A stretch of 64,000 nucleotides of DNA from Amycolatopsis azurea DSM 43854 (lineage in GTDB: Bacteria; Actinomycetota; Actinomycetes; Mycobacteriales; Pseudonocardiaceae): NCBI RefSeq assembly GCF_001995215.1, contig NZ_MUXN01000036.1, positions 1 through 64,000 on the forward strand, given 5' to 3'. Positions 24,651 through 33,367 of this stretch are shown one piece after another. The notes under the pieces are model-generated. The model worked only from the letters and a program-made list of their open reading frames with translations. It did no database searches and was not told the DNA's origin. Made by a program: the position numbers and the translations under genes. The first letter of the stretch is position 1, and each line of letters begins with the position of its first letter.

Positions 24651-25576
24651 CTTTTCGCACCGCCGCGGTGATCGGCGCGGGAACGATCGGCCTGTCGTGG
24701 ACGGCGTTGTTCGCCGCGCACGAGATGGAGGTCTGGGTCTCGGACCCGCGGCCGGACCTCGCCGACGCCGTCGCCGGCGCACTGGAGGCGTTCGCCCCGC
24801 ATCTCGGCCGGGACGCCGCGGACCTTGCCCCTCGCGTCCACCTCGCCACTGACGTCGCCGAAGCCGTCCGGAACGCGGATGTCGTGCAGGAGAACGGACC
24901 CGAGAGCGTCGAGTTCAAGAAGGACCTGTTCGCGACCCTGGTCCGCGAGGCGCCGTCGCACGCGCTGCTGCTCAGCTCGTCGTCGGCGATCCCGTCGACG
25001 GCCTTCGCGACGGACCTCGACGACGCGTCGCGAGTCCTCATCGGACATCCGTTCAACCCGCCGCACCTGATCCCGCTGGTCGAGGTCGTGCCCGGCGAGC
25101 GCACCAGCACCGAGGCGGTGGACCGCGCCGTCGAGTTCTACCGGTTCGTCGGCCGCACGCCGGTGGTGGAACGCAAGGAGATCCCCGGCTTCGTCGGCAA
25201 CCGGCTGCAGAACGCGCTGAGCCGCGAGGCGATCTACCTGGTGGAACAGGGTGTCGTGTCACCGTCCGAACTGGACGCGGTGATGACGAACTCGCTCGGC
25301 ATCCGCTGGTCCACGGTCGGGCCGTTCCTCGGCTCGCATCTGGGCGGCGGCCCCGGCGGCTACCGACACATGGCCGAGCACATCGGCAAGTCGATGAAGA
25401 AGATGTGGGCCGGCCTCGGGCAGCCCTCGCAGAACCCCGAAGAACAGGAACGGCTCATCGAAGCCGTGGAATCCGCTTACGGCTCCTCCACGTACTCGGA
25501 ACTCGCCGAGACGCGCGACCGCAAGCAGCTCGCGGTGCTGTCCGCTTTGGACAGTGCCCGTACGGAGGAGAACTGA
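24647..25576 (+). CDS. 3-hydroxyacyl-CoA dehydrogenase family protein
   Basis: 309-residue NAD-dependent dehydrogenase. N-terminal Rossmann motif AVIGAGTIGLSWTALFAAHE, then VQENGPESVEFKKDLFA, the catalytic segment SSSSAIPSTAF and GHPFNPPHLIPLVEVVPGE, and the C-terminal domain EIPGFVGNRLQNALSREAIY. The single C-terminal domain and length resemble the L-carnitine dehydrogenase / lambda-crystallin branch rather than FadB. ATGA overlap with the preceding decarboxylase gene makes coordinated synthesis likely. Confidence 0.88.
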   Translation: MTFRTAAVIGAGTIGLSWTALFAAHEMEVWVSDPRPDLADAVAGALEAFAPHLGRDAADLAPRVHLATDVAEAVRNADVVQENGPESVEFKKDLFATLVREAPSHALLLSSSSAIPSTAFATDLDDASRVLIGHPFNPPHLIPLVEVVPGERTSTEAVDRAVEFYRFVGRTPVVERKEIPGFVGNRLQNALSREAIYLVEQGVVSPSELDAVMTNSLGIRWSTVGPFLGSHLGGGPGGYRHMAEHIGKSMKKMWAGLGQPSQNPEEQERLIEAVESAYGSSTYSELAETRDRKQLAVLSALDSARTEEN

Positions 25577-25577
25577 C

Positions 25578-26765
25578 ATGAGCAGGGAAGACCAGCTGAT
25601 CGCCGACTTCTACGACTACGAAGCACTGCTGCCGGACGAGGAGCGCAAGCTGCTGCTCAAGGCACGCGACTTCATGCGCACCGAGGTCAAGCCGCTCGTG
25701 AACGAGAACTGGGCCAAGGGCGAGTTCCCGCACGAACTCGTCGGCAAGTTCCGCGAACAGGGCCTCGCCGGCCTGCCCTACGAGGGCTACGGAGAGCACC
25801 TCCCGGCCACGAGCCACCTGCTCAGCGGCATGATGGCGATGGAGATGACCCGCACGGACCCGTCCGTGGCGACGTTCTTCGGTGTCCACAACGGACTCGC
25901 GATGTACAGCATCTACTCGGGCGGCGACCAGGAGCAGCGTGACCGCTGGCTCCCGTCGATGGCGGCGATGGACAAGATCGGCGCGTTCGCGATGACCGAA
26001 CCGCTCGGCGGTTCCGACGTCGCGGGCGGCATGCGCACCACAGCTCGGCGCGAGGGCGACACCTGGATCCTCAACGGGGCCAAGAAATGGATCGGCAACG
26101 CTACCTTCGCCGACCTGGTCATCGTGTGGGCTCGCGACGAGGACGACAACAACGTCAAGGGTTTCGTCGTTGAGAAGGACTCCCCCGGATTCGTCCCGGT
26201 GAAGATCGAGAACAAGTTCGCGTTCCGGATCGTGGAGAACGCGGAGATCACGCTGACCGACGTCCAGGTGCCGGAAGCGAACAGGCTGCAGGGCATCGAC
26301 TCGTTCCGCGACGTCGCCGAGATCCTGCGCGCGACCCGTGGCGGCGTCGCCTGGCAGGCGCTGGGCGTGATGATCGGCGCGTACGAACTCGCGCTGGACT
26401 ACGCCAAGGAGCGCAAGCAGTTCGGCCGTCCGATCGCGCGGTTCCAGCTGGTGCAGGACCTTCTGGTGAAGAGCCTCGGCAACATCACCGCGTCGTGGGG
26501 CATGCTGGTGCAGCTCGCCCGGCTGCAGGACGCCGGGATCTTCAAGGACGAGCACTCGTCGCTGGCCAAGGCTTTCGTGACCTCACGGATGCGGGAGGTC
26601 GTCGCCTGGGGCCGGGAGATCTTCGGTGGCAACGGGATCGTGCTGGACAACGACATCATGCGGTTCTTCACCGACGCCGAGGCGATCTACTCGTTCGAGG
26701 GCACCCGGGAGATGAACACGCTGATCGTCGGGAAGGCCATCACCGGCCAGAGCGCCTTCGTATAA
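25578..26765 (+). CDS. Acyl-CoA dehydrogenase
   Basis: 395-residue flavoenzyme that forms an enoyl-CoA. Family motifs: FAMTEPLGGSDVAG, NGAKKWIGNATFAD, YAKERKQFGRPIARFQLVQD, FGGNGIVLDNDIMRFF and the catalytic Glu in YSFEGTREMNTLIVGKAITG. The overall pattern is nearest the glutaryl-CoA dehydrogenase / ACX4 subgroup. ATG 25578 has GGAGGAG upstream. Last gene of the operon, closed by the hairpin at 26776. Confidence 0.92.
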   Translation: MSREDQLIADFYDYEALLPDEERKLLLKARDFMRTEVKPLVNENWAKGEFPHELVGKFREQGLAGLPYEGYGEHLPATSHLLSGMMAMEMTRTDPSVATFFGVHNGLAMYSIYSGGDQEQRDRWLPSMAAMDKIGAFAMTEPLGGSDVAGGMRTTARREGDTWILNGAKKWIGNATFADLVIVWARDEDDNNVKGFVVEKDSPGFVPVKIENKFAFRIVENAEITLTDVQVPEANRLQGIDSFRDVAEILRATRGGVAWQALGVMIGAYELALDYAKERKQFGRPIARFQLVQDLLVKSLGNITASWGMLVQLARLQDAGIFKDEHSSLAKAFVTSRMREVVAWGREIFGGNGIVLDNDIMRFFTDAEAIYSFEGTREMNTLIVGKAITGQSAFV

Positions 26766-26775
26766 GCCTCGCTTT

Positions 26776-26830
26776 GCGCGTGAAGGCCCCCTTCCCTCGG
26801 CTGAGCCGAGGGAAGGGGGCCTTCACGCGC
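26776..26830. terminator. Bidirectional hairpin, TGAAGGCC family
   Basis: Perfect 26-base arms (26776-26801 and 26805-26830) around TGA. It lies between the convergent acyl-CoA dehydrogenase (stop 26765) and the metallopeptidase (stop 26833). Confidence 0.82.
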
Positions 26831-26832
26831 GT

Positions 26833-28246
26833 TCAGCGGTACTTCTTGCCGCAGGTGCCCTGGTCGCCGGAGGAGAAGCCGTCACGGAAGGCGGCGACCC
26901 TGGCGAAACCGGCCGGGAGCGTCCGGCCTCGCACGTCCGCCGCGATCAGGCTCTTCCGCGTCAGCATCTCGGCGATGGCCTCGTCGAGGTCGCCCGGCGA
27001 CAACGTGAGCGACCCGCGTTTCCCGTCCACGATCGTCGAAGCCCAGTAGCCGGTGAGGCACGCCGTGCGCTGCGCGGCCACCGGGCCGTCGAGCCGGAAC
27101 CCGCCCTCCTGCTGGACCGCGAGGGTGTAGCGCGACGCGACCTCGGCGAACGCGGCGAAGTCACCGATGCCGCCCTGCCGTCCCCTCCGCGGCGGGGTCC
27201 CGATGCTGACGAGGCCGTCGAGGTCGAGATCGATCTGGTTGGACTCCGAGCAGTACGACGCGAGCACGTCCTCCGTCGTCACGCCGCAGGCCGCTCCGGT
27301 GGTGAGCGTCGGCGGGGTGGCCGCGAGCCGGAAAGCCTGCCGGAGGCTGGTGGTGAGGTCGGCGAGGGCCTGCCGGTCGTCGAGGCGGACGTTCGCCGCC
27401 GCCGCCCGTTCGTTCGCCGCGGCCGAGCCGAAACCGCCTTGCGTGCTGCGGCCCTCGATCTCCCGTTCGTCGATCATCGCGCACCGGGCGGGCCCGTCGG
27501 TGAAGCCGAACTGGAACGCGGAGACCCGGTCGAACGCGTTGCCGTGCGCGCCGTCGTCGGAGAAGGCGACCCCGGCGGAGTCGCGGATCTGGAACAACGC
27601 GGTGAGCACCTCGTTGAGCCCGCGACCGGTGGAAACCTGGAACATCGGTGACTTGCCCTCGGCGACCCAGCGGAAGTACGCCCCGGTGTAGCAGTCGGCC
27701 TGCTGTTCCTTGACGATCGACGGCGTCGCGGCCGGGACGCCCAGCCGGAACTGGACGGCGTGGCCGATCTCGTGCGCGAGCACGGCCATCACCGCCGCCG
27801 AACCGATGGAGTCGTTGAGCATCGGGAGCAGTTCCCCGCGATCCCACGCGACGACGTCCTCTCCCGCGCAGTAGAAGGCGTTCACCAGCCCTGCCGTCGA
27901 GGCCCCGCAGATCACCTGGCCGCGGCCCGCCGAATCGTACGAGGCGAGGTCGGTCCAGCGGCCGGAAATCGCGGTTGAAGACCGCCGGCAGGTGCTCCTG
28001 CCAATACCGCTGGACGTCGGCGACGGCGTTGGCCGCGAGCTTGTCGATCTCCCCGCCGTCCCCGCCGTCGACCGGGAGAGCGGCGTCGCGCACGCCGGGC
28101 TTGAGGCCGCTGGGCCCGTCGGTGACCTCGAGCCCGGCGACGCGGGTGGGGTCCACCGGTTGTGCCGCTCCCCCTACAGTCGCGGCACAACCGGTGAGGA
28201 ACAGAGACAGGCTCGCCACGATCGCCCAGCCGGATCGACGTTTCAT
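26833..28246 (-). pseudogene. Neutral zinc metallopeptidase lipoprotein, frameshifted
   Basis: The N-terminal piece starts at ATG 28246 (MKRRSGWAIVASLSLFLTGC, a lipoprotein signal) and reads to about FNRDF near 27965. The rest continues in another frame from about GRWTDLASYDSAGRGQVICG down to 26833. One extra base in the run around 27955-27965 would explain the break. The C-terminal part keeps the zinc motif HEIGHAVQF and QQADCYTGAYFRWV of the neutral zinc metallopeptidase family. An internal start at 27915 could still make a cytosolic fragment without the lipid anchor. A sequencing error is the main alternative to true decay. Confidence 0.75.
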
Positions 28247-28272
28247 CACACCATTCCCGTCTCTGTCGTCCG

Positions 28273-29172
28273 TCAACCGAAGAAGACCGAGCTGACCGTG
28301 TCGTCGAACCCGAGCTTCGCGAGATCCTTGACGTCACCGTCGATGACGAGGGACTTGCCCTCGCAGTCCTTTTCGGACCACAGCTTGAGCGAACCGGAGG
28401 CGGAGACCGACGACGTCACGTCCGGGCGGGCGACGTTCTGGCAGCCCTTGCCCGCGAGCCCCTGTGACGGCTCGTCGTCGCTGAAGTTCTTGCCGTCGAA
28501 CAGGATCGCGCTGGACGCGGGCTTCTGCGGAGACGTGCTCTCTTCCGGCTGCCCGCCCTGCGCCTTCTGACCGTTCGGGGCGAGGCCGAACCACGTTCCG
28601 CCGACACCCTGACCGAGCGTGTCACCGGGCTTGGTGTCCTTCGCGAACCGGTAGGCGGGCCAGCCGCCGACGGTCAGCTGCAAGGTCCCGTCGTCGCGCT
28701 TGACCGTGCCGACGGCGGATTTCTTGATCCCTGCCAGGAAGACCTTGCTGCCCGGGGTGACGAGCACCGGCGGCCAGGTCTTGGCGCAGTCGCCGTTGCA
28801 GGTCGACTTCGACGGCTTGGCGGTGTCCTTGTCGAAGCGGTACAACGTCAGGCCCGCGCCGTTGACGACCACCGGGTCGAGGTCTCCCGCCTTGGAAGCC
28901 TTGAGCTGCACCCATTTGCGGGCGACGTTCTGGTCCGCGGTGTTGGGCGTCCCGTCGGAACCCGTTGCCCAGTCACCGGTCTTGGGCTGTGCGTTGTTGG
29001 CCTTCGCGGTCCCGGTGAGGAACGACAGCTCGGTGGCGGCCTGCTCGACCGGCGCCGATTCCTGCCGCGGCGCGGCTTCCTGCGTGCCACAGGCGGCGAG
29101 CGACAACGCCCCGGCGGTGACGAGCACCGCGATCGAAACGACCCTCTTGCCGAGCTTTGGCTTGCTGAACAC
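28273..29172 (-). CDS. SCO0930-type lipoprotein with secreted-repeat domains
   Basis: 299-residue lipoprotein. The signal VFSKPKLGKRVVSIAVLV ends in the lipobox LAAC. Two copies of the PF03640 secreted repeat are visible: GAGLTLYRFDKDTAKPSKST with CAKTWPPVLV, and WPAYRFAKDTKPGDTLGQGV with WFGLAPNG. A C-terminal domain with two cysteines and a beta/gamma-crystallin-like look (LKLWSEKDCEGKSLVIDG) follows. GTG 29172 is chosen for GGGGAGAAGGA upstream; the longer frame has no start signal. Related proteins have been linked to envelope electron transfer, but function is unproven. Confidence 0.87.
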   Translation of the reverse strand: MFSKPKLGKRVVSIAVLVTAGALSLAACGTQEAAPRQESAPVEQAATELSFLTGTAKANNAQPKTGDWATGSDGTPNTADQNVARKWVQLKASKAGDLDPVVVNGAGLTLYRFDKDTAKPSKSTCNGDCAKTWPPVLVTPGSKVFLAGIKKSAVGTVKRDDGTLQLTVGGWPAYRFAKDTKPGDTLGQGVGGTWFGLAPNGQKAQGGQPEESTSPQKPASSAILFDGKNFSDDEPSQGLAGKGCQNVARPDVTSSVSASGSLKLWSEKDCEGKSLVIDGDVKDLAKLGFDDTVSSVFFG

Positions 29173-29325
29173 GATTCCTTCTCCCCTGCACCCTGGGTTC
29201 CAGGCTGTCTGGAACTCCCCTACGCCACCGACACGGACGGCGGCGCGATGCGGTTCAAAAGAATCTTGGGAAAGTTTCGGGACGCCCCGAAAGCGCATTC
29301 AGAGGACTAATTGCGGCTGTGTGGG

Positions 29326-29982
29326 CTAGTCGAGCAGGGCGGCGCGGTGGGCGAGCAGCGCGATCTGGACGCGACTAGTGCACCCGAGTTTGGCGAGGAT
29401 CCGGCTGACGTGGGTCTTCACCGTGGCCTCGCTGAGATGGAACTCGGCGGCGATACCGGTGTTGGACAGGCCGCGAGCGACCGCGACGAGCACCTCGCGT
29501 TCCTTGCCGGTCAGGACCTCGAGCCGTCGTTCGGCTTCGGCGCGCGGTCCGGTGGCGGGATCCTCTTCGGTGAACCGGGCGAGCAGACGACGGGTGACCC
29601 TAGGAGAGAGCATCGCGTCGCCGCGGGCGGCGGCCCGGACCGCGGTGAGCATGTCGTTCGCGGTGGCATCCTTCAGCAAGAACCCGACGGCCCCCGCGCG
29701 CAAGGTGGTGTCGACGTACTCGTCGAGGTCGAAGGTGGTCAAGACCACGACCTCCGGTGGCTCCGGCAGCCCTCGAAGCCGGCGCGCGGCGTCCAGACCG
29801 TCGCCACGGGGCATCCGGACGTCCAACAGGACCACGTCGGGCCTGGTGGATCGAGCCAGGCTCACCGCTTCGGCGCCGTCGGCCGCTTCGCCCGTGACGG
29901 TGATGTCGCCGGCGGACTCCATGATCGTGCGCAGCATGGACCGCACCATCCACTCGTCGTCGGCGATCAGGACGCGGATCAT
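29326..29982 (-). CDS. LuxR/NarL-family response regulator
   Basis: 218-residue response regulator: acidic pair in LIADDEW, phospho-acceptor D54 in LLDVRMPRGDG, Lys in FLLKDATAND, and LuxR helix-turn-helix LTGKEREVLVAVARGLSNTG with ATVKTHVSRILAKLGC. The start overlaps the kinase stop as ATGA. A 7-base-arm hairpin at about 29275-29292 lies beyond its stop and may help terminate. It resembles the regulator at 12373 in length and organisation, so the two systems are likely paralogous. Confidence 0.93.
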   Translation of the reverse strand: MIRVLIADDEWMVRSMLRTIMESAGDITVTGEAADGAEAVSLARSTRPDVVLLDVRMPRGDGLDAARRLRGLPEPPEVVVLTTFDLDEYVDTTLRAGAVGFLLKDATANDMLTAVRAAARGDAMLSPRVTRRLLARFTEEDPATGPRAEAERRLEVLTGKEREVLVAVARGLSNTGIAAEFHLSEATVKTHVSRILAKLGCTSRVQIALLAHRAALLD

Positions 29983-31124
29983 CGGCCGGACCGCTCGTCA
30001 ACGGGGACGACGGCTTCGACGAGGAAGCCGCCGTCGGCAGTGGGCTCGGCGGTCAGTTCGCCCCCGACGAGCCGGATCCGTTCGGCGATACCGAGCAGGC
30101 CGTGCCCGCCGCCGGGCAGTCCGCGTTCCCGGCCGGTCGCGGTACCGACGCGGTTGAGCACGACGAGCCGGAGCAGGTCCGTTTCGCGACGCACGCGGAC
30201 CTCGGTCGCGGCGTCGCCGGCATGTTTCCGGACGTTGGTGAGCGCCTCCTGGACCACCCGGTAGACGGCGTGCTGGACCAGCGCGGGAGTGGGCGCGCCG
30301 CTCTCCACGTCGAGGAGGACCGGGACGCCGAGCGCGCGGGTCTGGTCCACGAGATCGGCGAGGTCGGCCAGGCCCGGTTGGGGCGCCAGCGGAACCGCGC
30401 CGTCGGCGCGCAGCACGGACACCACGGAACGCAGTTCGTCGAGCGCCGCGCGGCCGATCGTGCCGATCCGCCCGGCGACCGCGGTGGCGTCGCGGCCGCG
30501 GGTGGCCTCCAGCGCGGTCGCATGCAGCACCATCAGCGAAACGCGGTGAGTGACGACGTCGTGCATGTCGCGAGCGATCTGGGCTCGTTCGTCGCTGCGG
30601 GCCTGCCGGACCCGAAGGTCCCGTTCCTGCTCGGCCCGTTCGACCCGCTCACGCATCTCGGAGATCAGTTGGCGCCGAGTGCCGACATAGAGACCGAGCA
30701 ACGCGGGGGCCACGCAGACGGCGACGCATTGCGGGAGCCCCGCGTCGAGCCCACCCAGCCGCCAGATCGGCAGGCCGACCACGATCAGGGTGCCGACGGT
30801 GCTGACCGCGGTGAGCCGCCAGGAGCGAGTGCGTTCGGCCACGGTGTACTGGGCGAGCACGACCGCGAAGATCCCGGACAGCGCCACCCAGCCCGCCAGC
30901 GCGGTCACGGCGAACCACCACGGACGGCCCCGCCGGAACCAGGCCGCGACACCCACCAGCACCGCTGCCGGTAGCCAGAACCACAGCGGGGGCTGCCAGC
31001 GGAAGTAGCCGTAGATGAGCCCCGAAGCCGCGAACGGGGTGGTCGCCACCGCGCAGCCGGTCGCCAGCACGCCGTCGACCACCCGTGTCCGCACGGGGGC
31101 CGAAGACGTGTACGCGGAGGGCAT
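29979..31124 (-). CDS. Two-component histidine kinase (NarL/DesK type)
   Basis: 381-residue kinase with about five N-terminal membrane segments (residues 15-150), HisKA_3 motif IARDMHDVVTHRVSLMVLHA, and HATPase region YRVVQEALTNVRKHAG and GGHGLLGIAERIRLVGG. ATG 31124 (MPSAYTSSAPV) is used, since the region upstream has no conserved sequence. It pairs with the regulator at 29326 and lies downstream of a divergent promoter shared with the reductase gene at 31266. Signal unknown. Confidence 0.92.
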   Translation of the reverse strand: MPSAYTSSAPVRTRVVDGVLATGCAVATTPFAASGLIYGYFRWQPPLWFWLPAAVLVGVAAWFRRGRPWWFAVTALAGWVALSGIFAVVLAQYTVAERTRSWRLTAVSTVGTLIVVGLPIWRLGGLDAGLPQCVAVCVAPALLGLYVGTRRQLISEMRERVERAEQERDLRVRQARSDERAQIARDMHDVVTHRVSLMVLHATALEATRGRDATAVAGRIGTIGRAALDELRSVVSVLRADGAVPLAPQPGLADLADLVDQTRALGVPVLLDVESGAPTPALVQHAVYRVVQEALTNVRKHAGDAATEVRVRRETDLLRLVVLNRVGTATGRERGLPGGGHGLLGIAERIRLVGGELTAEPTADGGFLVEAVVPVDERSGR

Positions 31125-31265
31125 ACCGATCAACGTAATCCGATCGCCGCCGCCGGGCATCAGTGAAAAGTTGTAGATGGAGACCGCGGAAATCCCTCCA
31201 TCGGCGCGCGGTCCGCGTCGTCGTGCCGATGCGATCGGCCCGGCGCGGCCAAGACGCTTGAGCAC

Positions 31266-33026
31266 ATGACGAAAACCCACTGGCACAAGATGACGCCCCG
31301 GGCTCACCCGCGACGATGGCAACTCGGCTTCGCGGCGTTCGCCGTCGTCGCGATCGTGATCCTGTTTCCGGGCGAGGACGCTGTTCTGCCGACGATCCGC
31401 ACGATGGGCGTGATCGGCTACGCGGTGGCGGCCGCCGTGTCGCTCGGATGCGCCGCAGCCTTGCCGAAACAGGGCGCGCGCAGGCTGCTCATCGGCTTCC
31501 ACCTCGCGTTCGTGCCGATGCAATTCCTCTTCGCCTTCCCGAACCCCGTGCCGAACCTCGGAATGGCGCTGTCGGTGGGGATAGTGGTCGGGCTGCGGCC
31601 ACGGTTCCCGCGGCTTTCCCAGCGGGCCAGGAAGATCTGGCTCGTCCTGCACATCGGTATCAGCGTTGGATGGCTGGGCCTTTCGCTGGGAATGCTGACG
31701 CTCGCACTCACCGGATCGCTCGCGAGGACCCACGCCGTGCGGCACGGCGCCTACGAGATCTTCCACGTCTTCGACCTCGTGATCGTGATCCCCAGCGTGG
31801 TGCTGACGATCGTGACCGGTCTCGTTCTGTCGCTCGGCACGCCATGGGGGCTGGTCAAGCACCGGTGGGTCCTGACGAAATTCCTGATCTCCCTGGCTAT
31901 CCCGGGCGCGGCGGCGGTGGAAAGCAGGTGGGTCACCGAACTGGTCGCACGCACCGAAGACCCGGCGACCGAGCCGGGGGCACTAGGTGTCGCACTCGCC
32001 GTCACCGTCGGATGCTTCGCGATTTCGCTGTGGACCGCCACCATCCTGTCGGTCCTGAAACCGTGGGGCAGGACCAGATGGGGCCGCGACGCCGGTTCGC
32101 CGTCCACCATCACGGTCACGGTCACCGACCGCGGGCAGGTCGCCGAAGACACCGTCGCGTTGACACTGGAGCCGGTGGGCGATCGCGACCTGCCGCCTTG
32201 GGAACCCGGTGCGCACGTCGACCTGATCCTGCCGTCGGGCCTGATCCGGCAGTATTCGCTCTGCGGCGACCCCGCCGAGACACGGCGCTACCGGCTCGCC
32301 GTGCTGCGCGAGCCCGGCGGCCGCGGCGGTTCCTTGGAAGCACACACCCTGCACCCCGGAACCCGGCTGGAGATCCGGGGGCCTCGCAACAACTTCCCGA
32401 TCGCGGAAGCCCCGGCACATTTGCTGATCGCCGGTGGCATCGGGATCACGCCATTCCTGCCGATGCTCCCCCGGCTCACCGCGGCCGGTGTCCCGTGGCG
32501 GCTGGTCTATCGAGGACGGTCCCTCGACCGGATGGCCTACGCGGGTCAGCTCGAAGCTGCCTATCCCGGCCGGGTGTCGCTCCACCCGGCCGACACCCAT
32601 CCTCGGCCGGATCTCGCCGAACTGGTGCGGCGGTTGCCCGCCGGGGCCGCGGTCTACTGTTGTGGCCCGACAGGGCTGATCGAGGCAGTGGCGCAAGAGT
32701 GTCCACACGGGACTCTCCACGTCGAGAGATTCGCCTCAACTTCAAGGGAAGGATCCCGCCATCCGTTCGACGCGGAACTCCGTCGCAGTGGGCGGACCGT
32801 GCGGGTGCCCGCTGACGGCACCCTGTTGGCCGCCCTTCACGAGGTCGACCCCGGGCTACCCGCTTCGTGCACCAACGGGGTGTGCGGCAGCTGCCGTACA
32901 CCGGTGCTCGACGGCGTCCCCGACCATCGCGACGACGTCTTGCAGCCCCACGAACGAGACCGCACCGACGTGGTCTACCCCTGCGTCTCACGGGCCCGCG
33001 GCGACAAGCTCGTGCTCGACGTCTGA
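31266..33026 (+). CDS. Membrane domain fused to phthalate-dioxygenase-type reductase
   Basis: 586-residue fusion. Residues about 1-270 carry seven or so hydrophobic segments (HIGISVGWLGLSLGMLTLAL, VFDLVIVIPSVVLTIVTGLV), resembling DUF2269-type proteins. Residues about 285-586 form a reductase: flavin motif RQYSLCGDP, nucleotide motif AGGIGITPFLPM, CCGPTGLIEAV, and a C-terminal plant-type 2Fe-2S site ASCTNGVCGSC with the fourth Cys in VYPCVS. The soluble part should pass electrons from NAD(P)H through flavin to the cluster; the membrane part would place it at the membrane. No oxygenase gene is adjacent, so the acceptor is unknown. Confidence 0.87.
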   Translation: MTKTHWHKMTPRAHPRRWQLGFAAFAVVAIVILFPGEDAVLPTIRTMGVIGYAVAAAVSLGCAAALPKQGARRLLIGFHLAFVPMQFLFAFPNPVPNLGMALSVGIVVGLRPRFPRLSQRARKIWLVLHIGISVGWLGLSLGMLTLALTGSLARTHAVRHGAYEIFHVFDLVIVIPSVVLTIVTGLVLSLGTPWGLVKHRWVLTKFLISLAIPGAAAVESRWVTELVARTEDPATEPGALGVALAVTVGCFAISLWTATILSVLKPWGRTRWGRDAGSPSTITVTVTDRGQVAEDTVALTLEPVGDRDLPPWEPGAHVDLILPSGLIRQYSLCGDPAETRRYRLAVLREPGGRGGSLEAHTLHPGTRLEIRGPRNNFPIAEAPAHLLIAGGIGITPFLPMLPRLTAAGVPWRLVYRGRSLDRMAYAGQLEAAYPGRVSLHPADTHPRPDLAELVRRLPAGAAVYCCGPTGLIEAVAQECPHGTLHVERFASTSREGSRHPFDAELRRSGRTVRVPADGTLLAALHEVDPGLPASCTNGVCGSCRTPVLDGVPDHRDDVLQPHERDRTDVVYPCVSRARGDKLVLDV

Positions 33027-33041
33027 GGCTTCGTGCCGGTC

Positions 33042-33085
33042 GGTCGTGAGTGGCGATTCGTGTTCTCTTGCGAGGTGGGGCAAAG
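33042..33085. repeat. Fold-back end motif
   Basis: GGTCGTGAGTGGCGA followed by GTTCTCTTG and GGGGCAAAGG, a single-sided copy of the end motif of the fold-back elements at 14501-15149 and 21243-21571. The opposite end is only weakly recognisable near 33435 (CCACTCACGG). The gap 33027-33464 between genes is filled by this motif, two GAAAG hairpins and the 21-base array. Confidence 0.65.
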
Positions 33086-33154
33086 GTGTCCGGTCGGGTG
33101 CCAAGTCCCCTTCGCCGCGGGTCTCGCGTCCTCGTGTGCGGCGGAGGCTCCGAG

Positions 33155-33211
33155 GTGTCGCGAAAGCCACTTTCGGGACACCTGATGTCCCGAAAGTGGC
33201 TTTCGCGACAC
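33155..33211. repeat. Paired GAAAG palindrome, GTGTC subtype
   Basis: Two units fold together: outer arms GTGTCGCGAAAG and CTTTCGCGACAC, inner arms CTTTCGGGACA and TGTCCCGAAAG, 5-base spacer. Outer pairs use CGCG and inner pairs use GGG/CCC, so both pairs are intact but different. Confidence 0.85.
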
Positions 33212-33224
33212 CCGTAGGACGGCA

Positions 33225-33350
33225 CGTGTGATCAGAGGGACGACACACGTGACTGCGGGGACGACACGCGCACTCGGCCTATCCGCCGCGAGTCGTCCAC
33301 CTGATCACGCGTGTCGTCCCTCTGATCACGCGTGTCGTCCCCGCAGTCAC
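33225..33350. repeat. Array of 21-base units in inverted order A-B / C'-A'-B'
   Basis: Five related units of 21-22 bases end in GGACGACACGCG or a close variant. Forward: A (TGATCAGAGGGACGACAC) at about 33229-33247 and B (GTGACTGCGGGGACGACAC) at 33249-33267. Reverse: C' at 33287-33308, A' at 33309-33329 and B' at 33330-33350. It lies symmetrically between two GAAAG hairpins. Function unknown. Confidence 0.78.
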
Positions 33351-33367
33351 GGCCTGGCGAGAAGCTG

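Noticed and set aside
29173..29298. Longer N-terminus for the SCO0930-type lipoprotein
   Set aside because: It would put about 40 residues before a clear signal peptide; GTG 29172 has a good ribosome-binding site.
33225..33350. CRISPR array
   Set aside because: Units are in both orientations, there are no regular unique spacers, and no cas genes are near.
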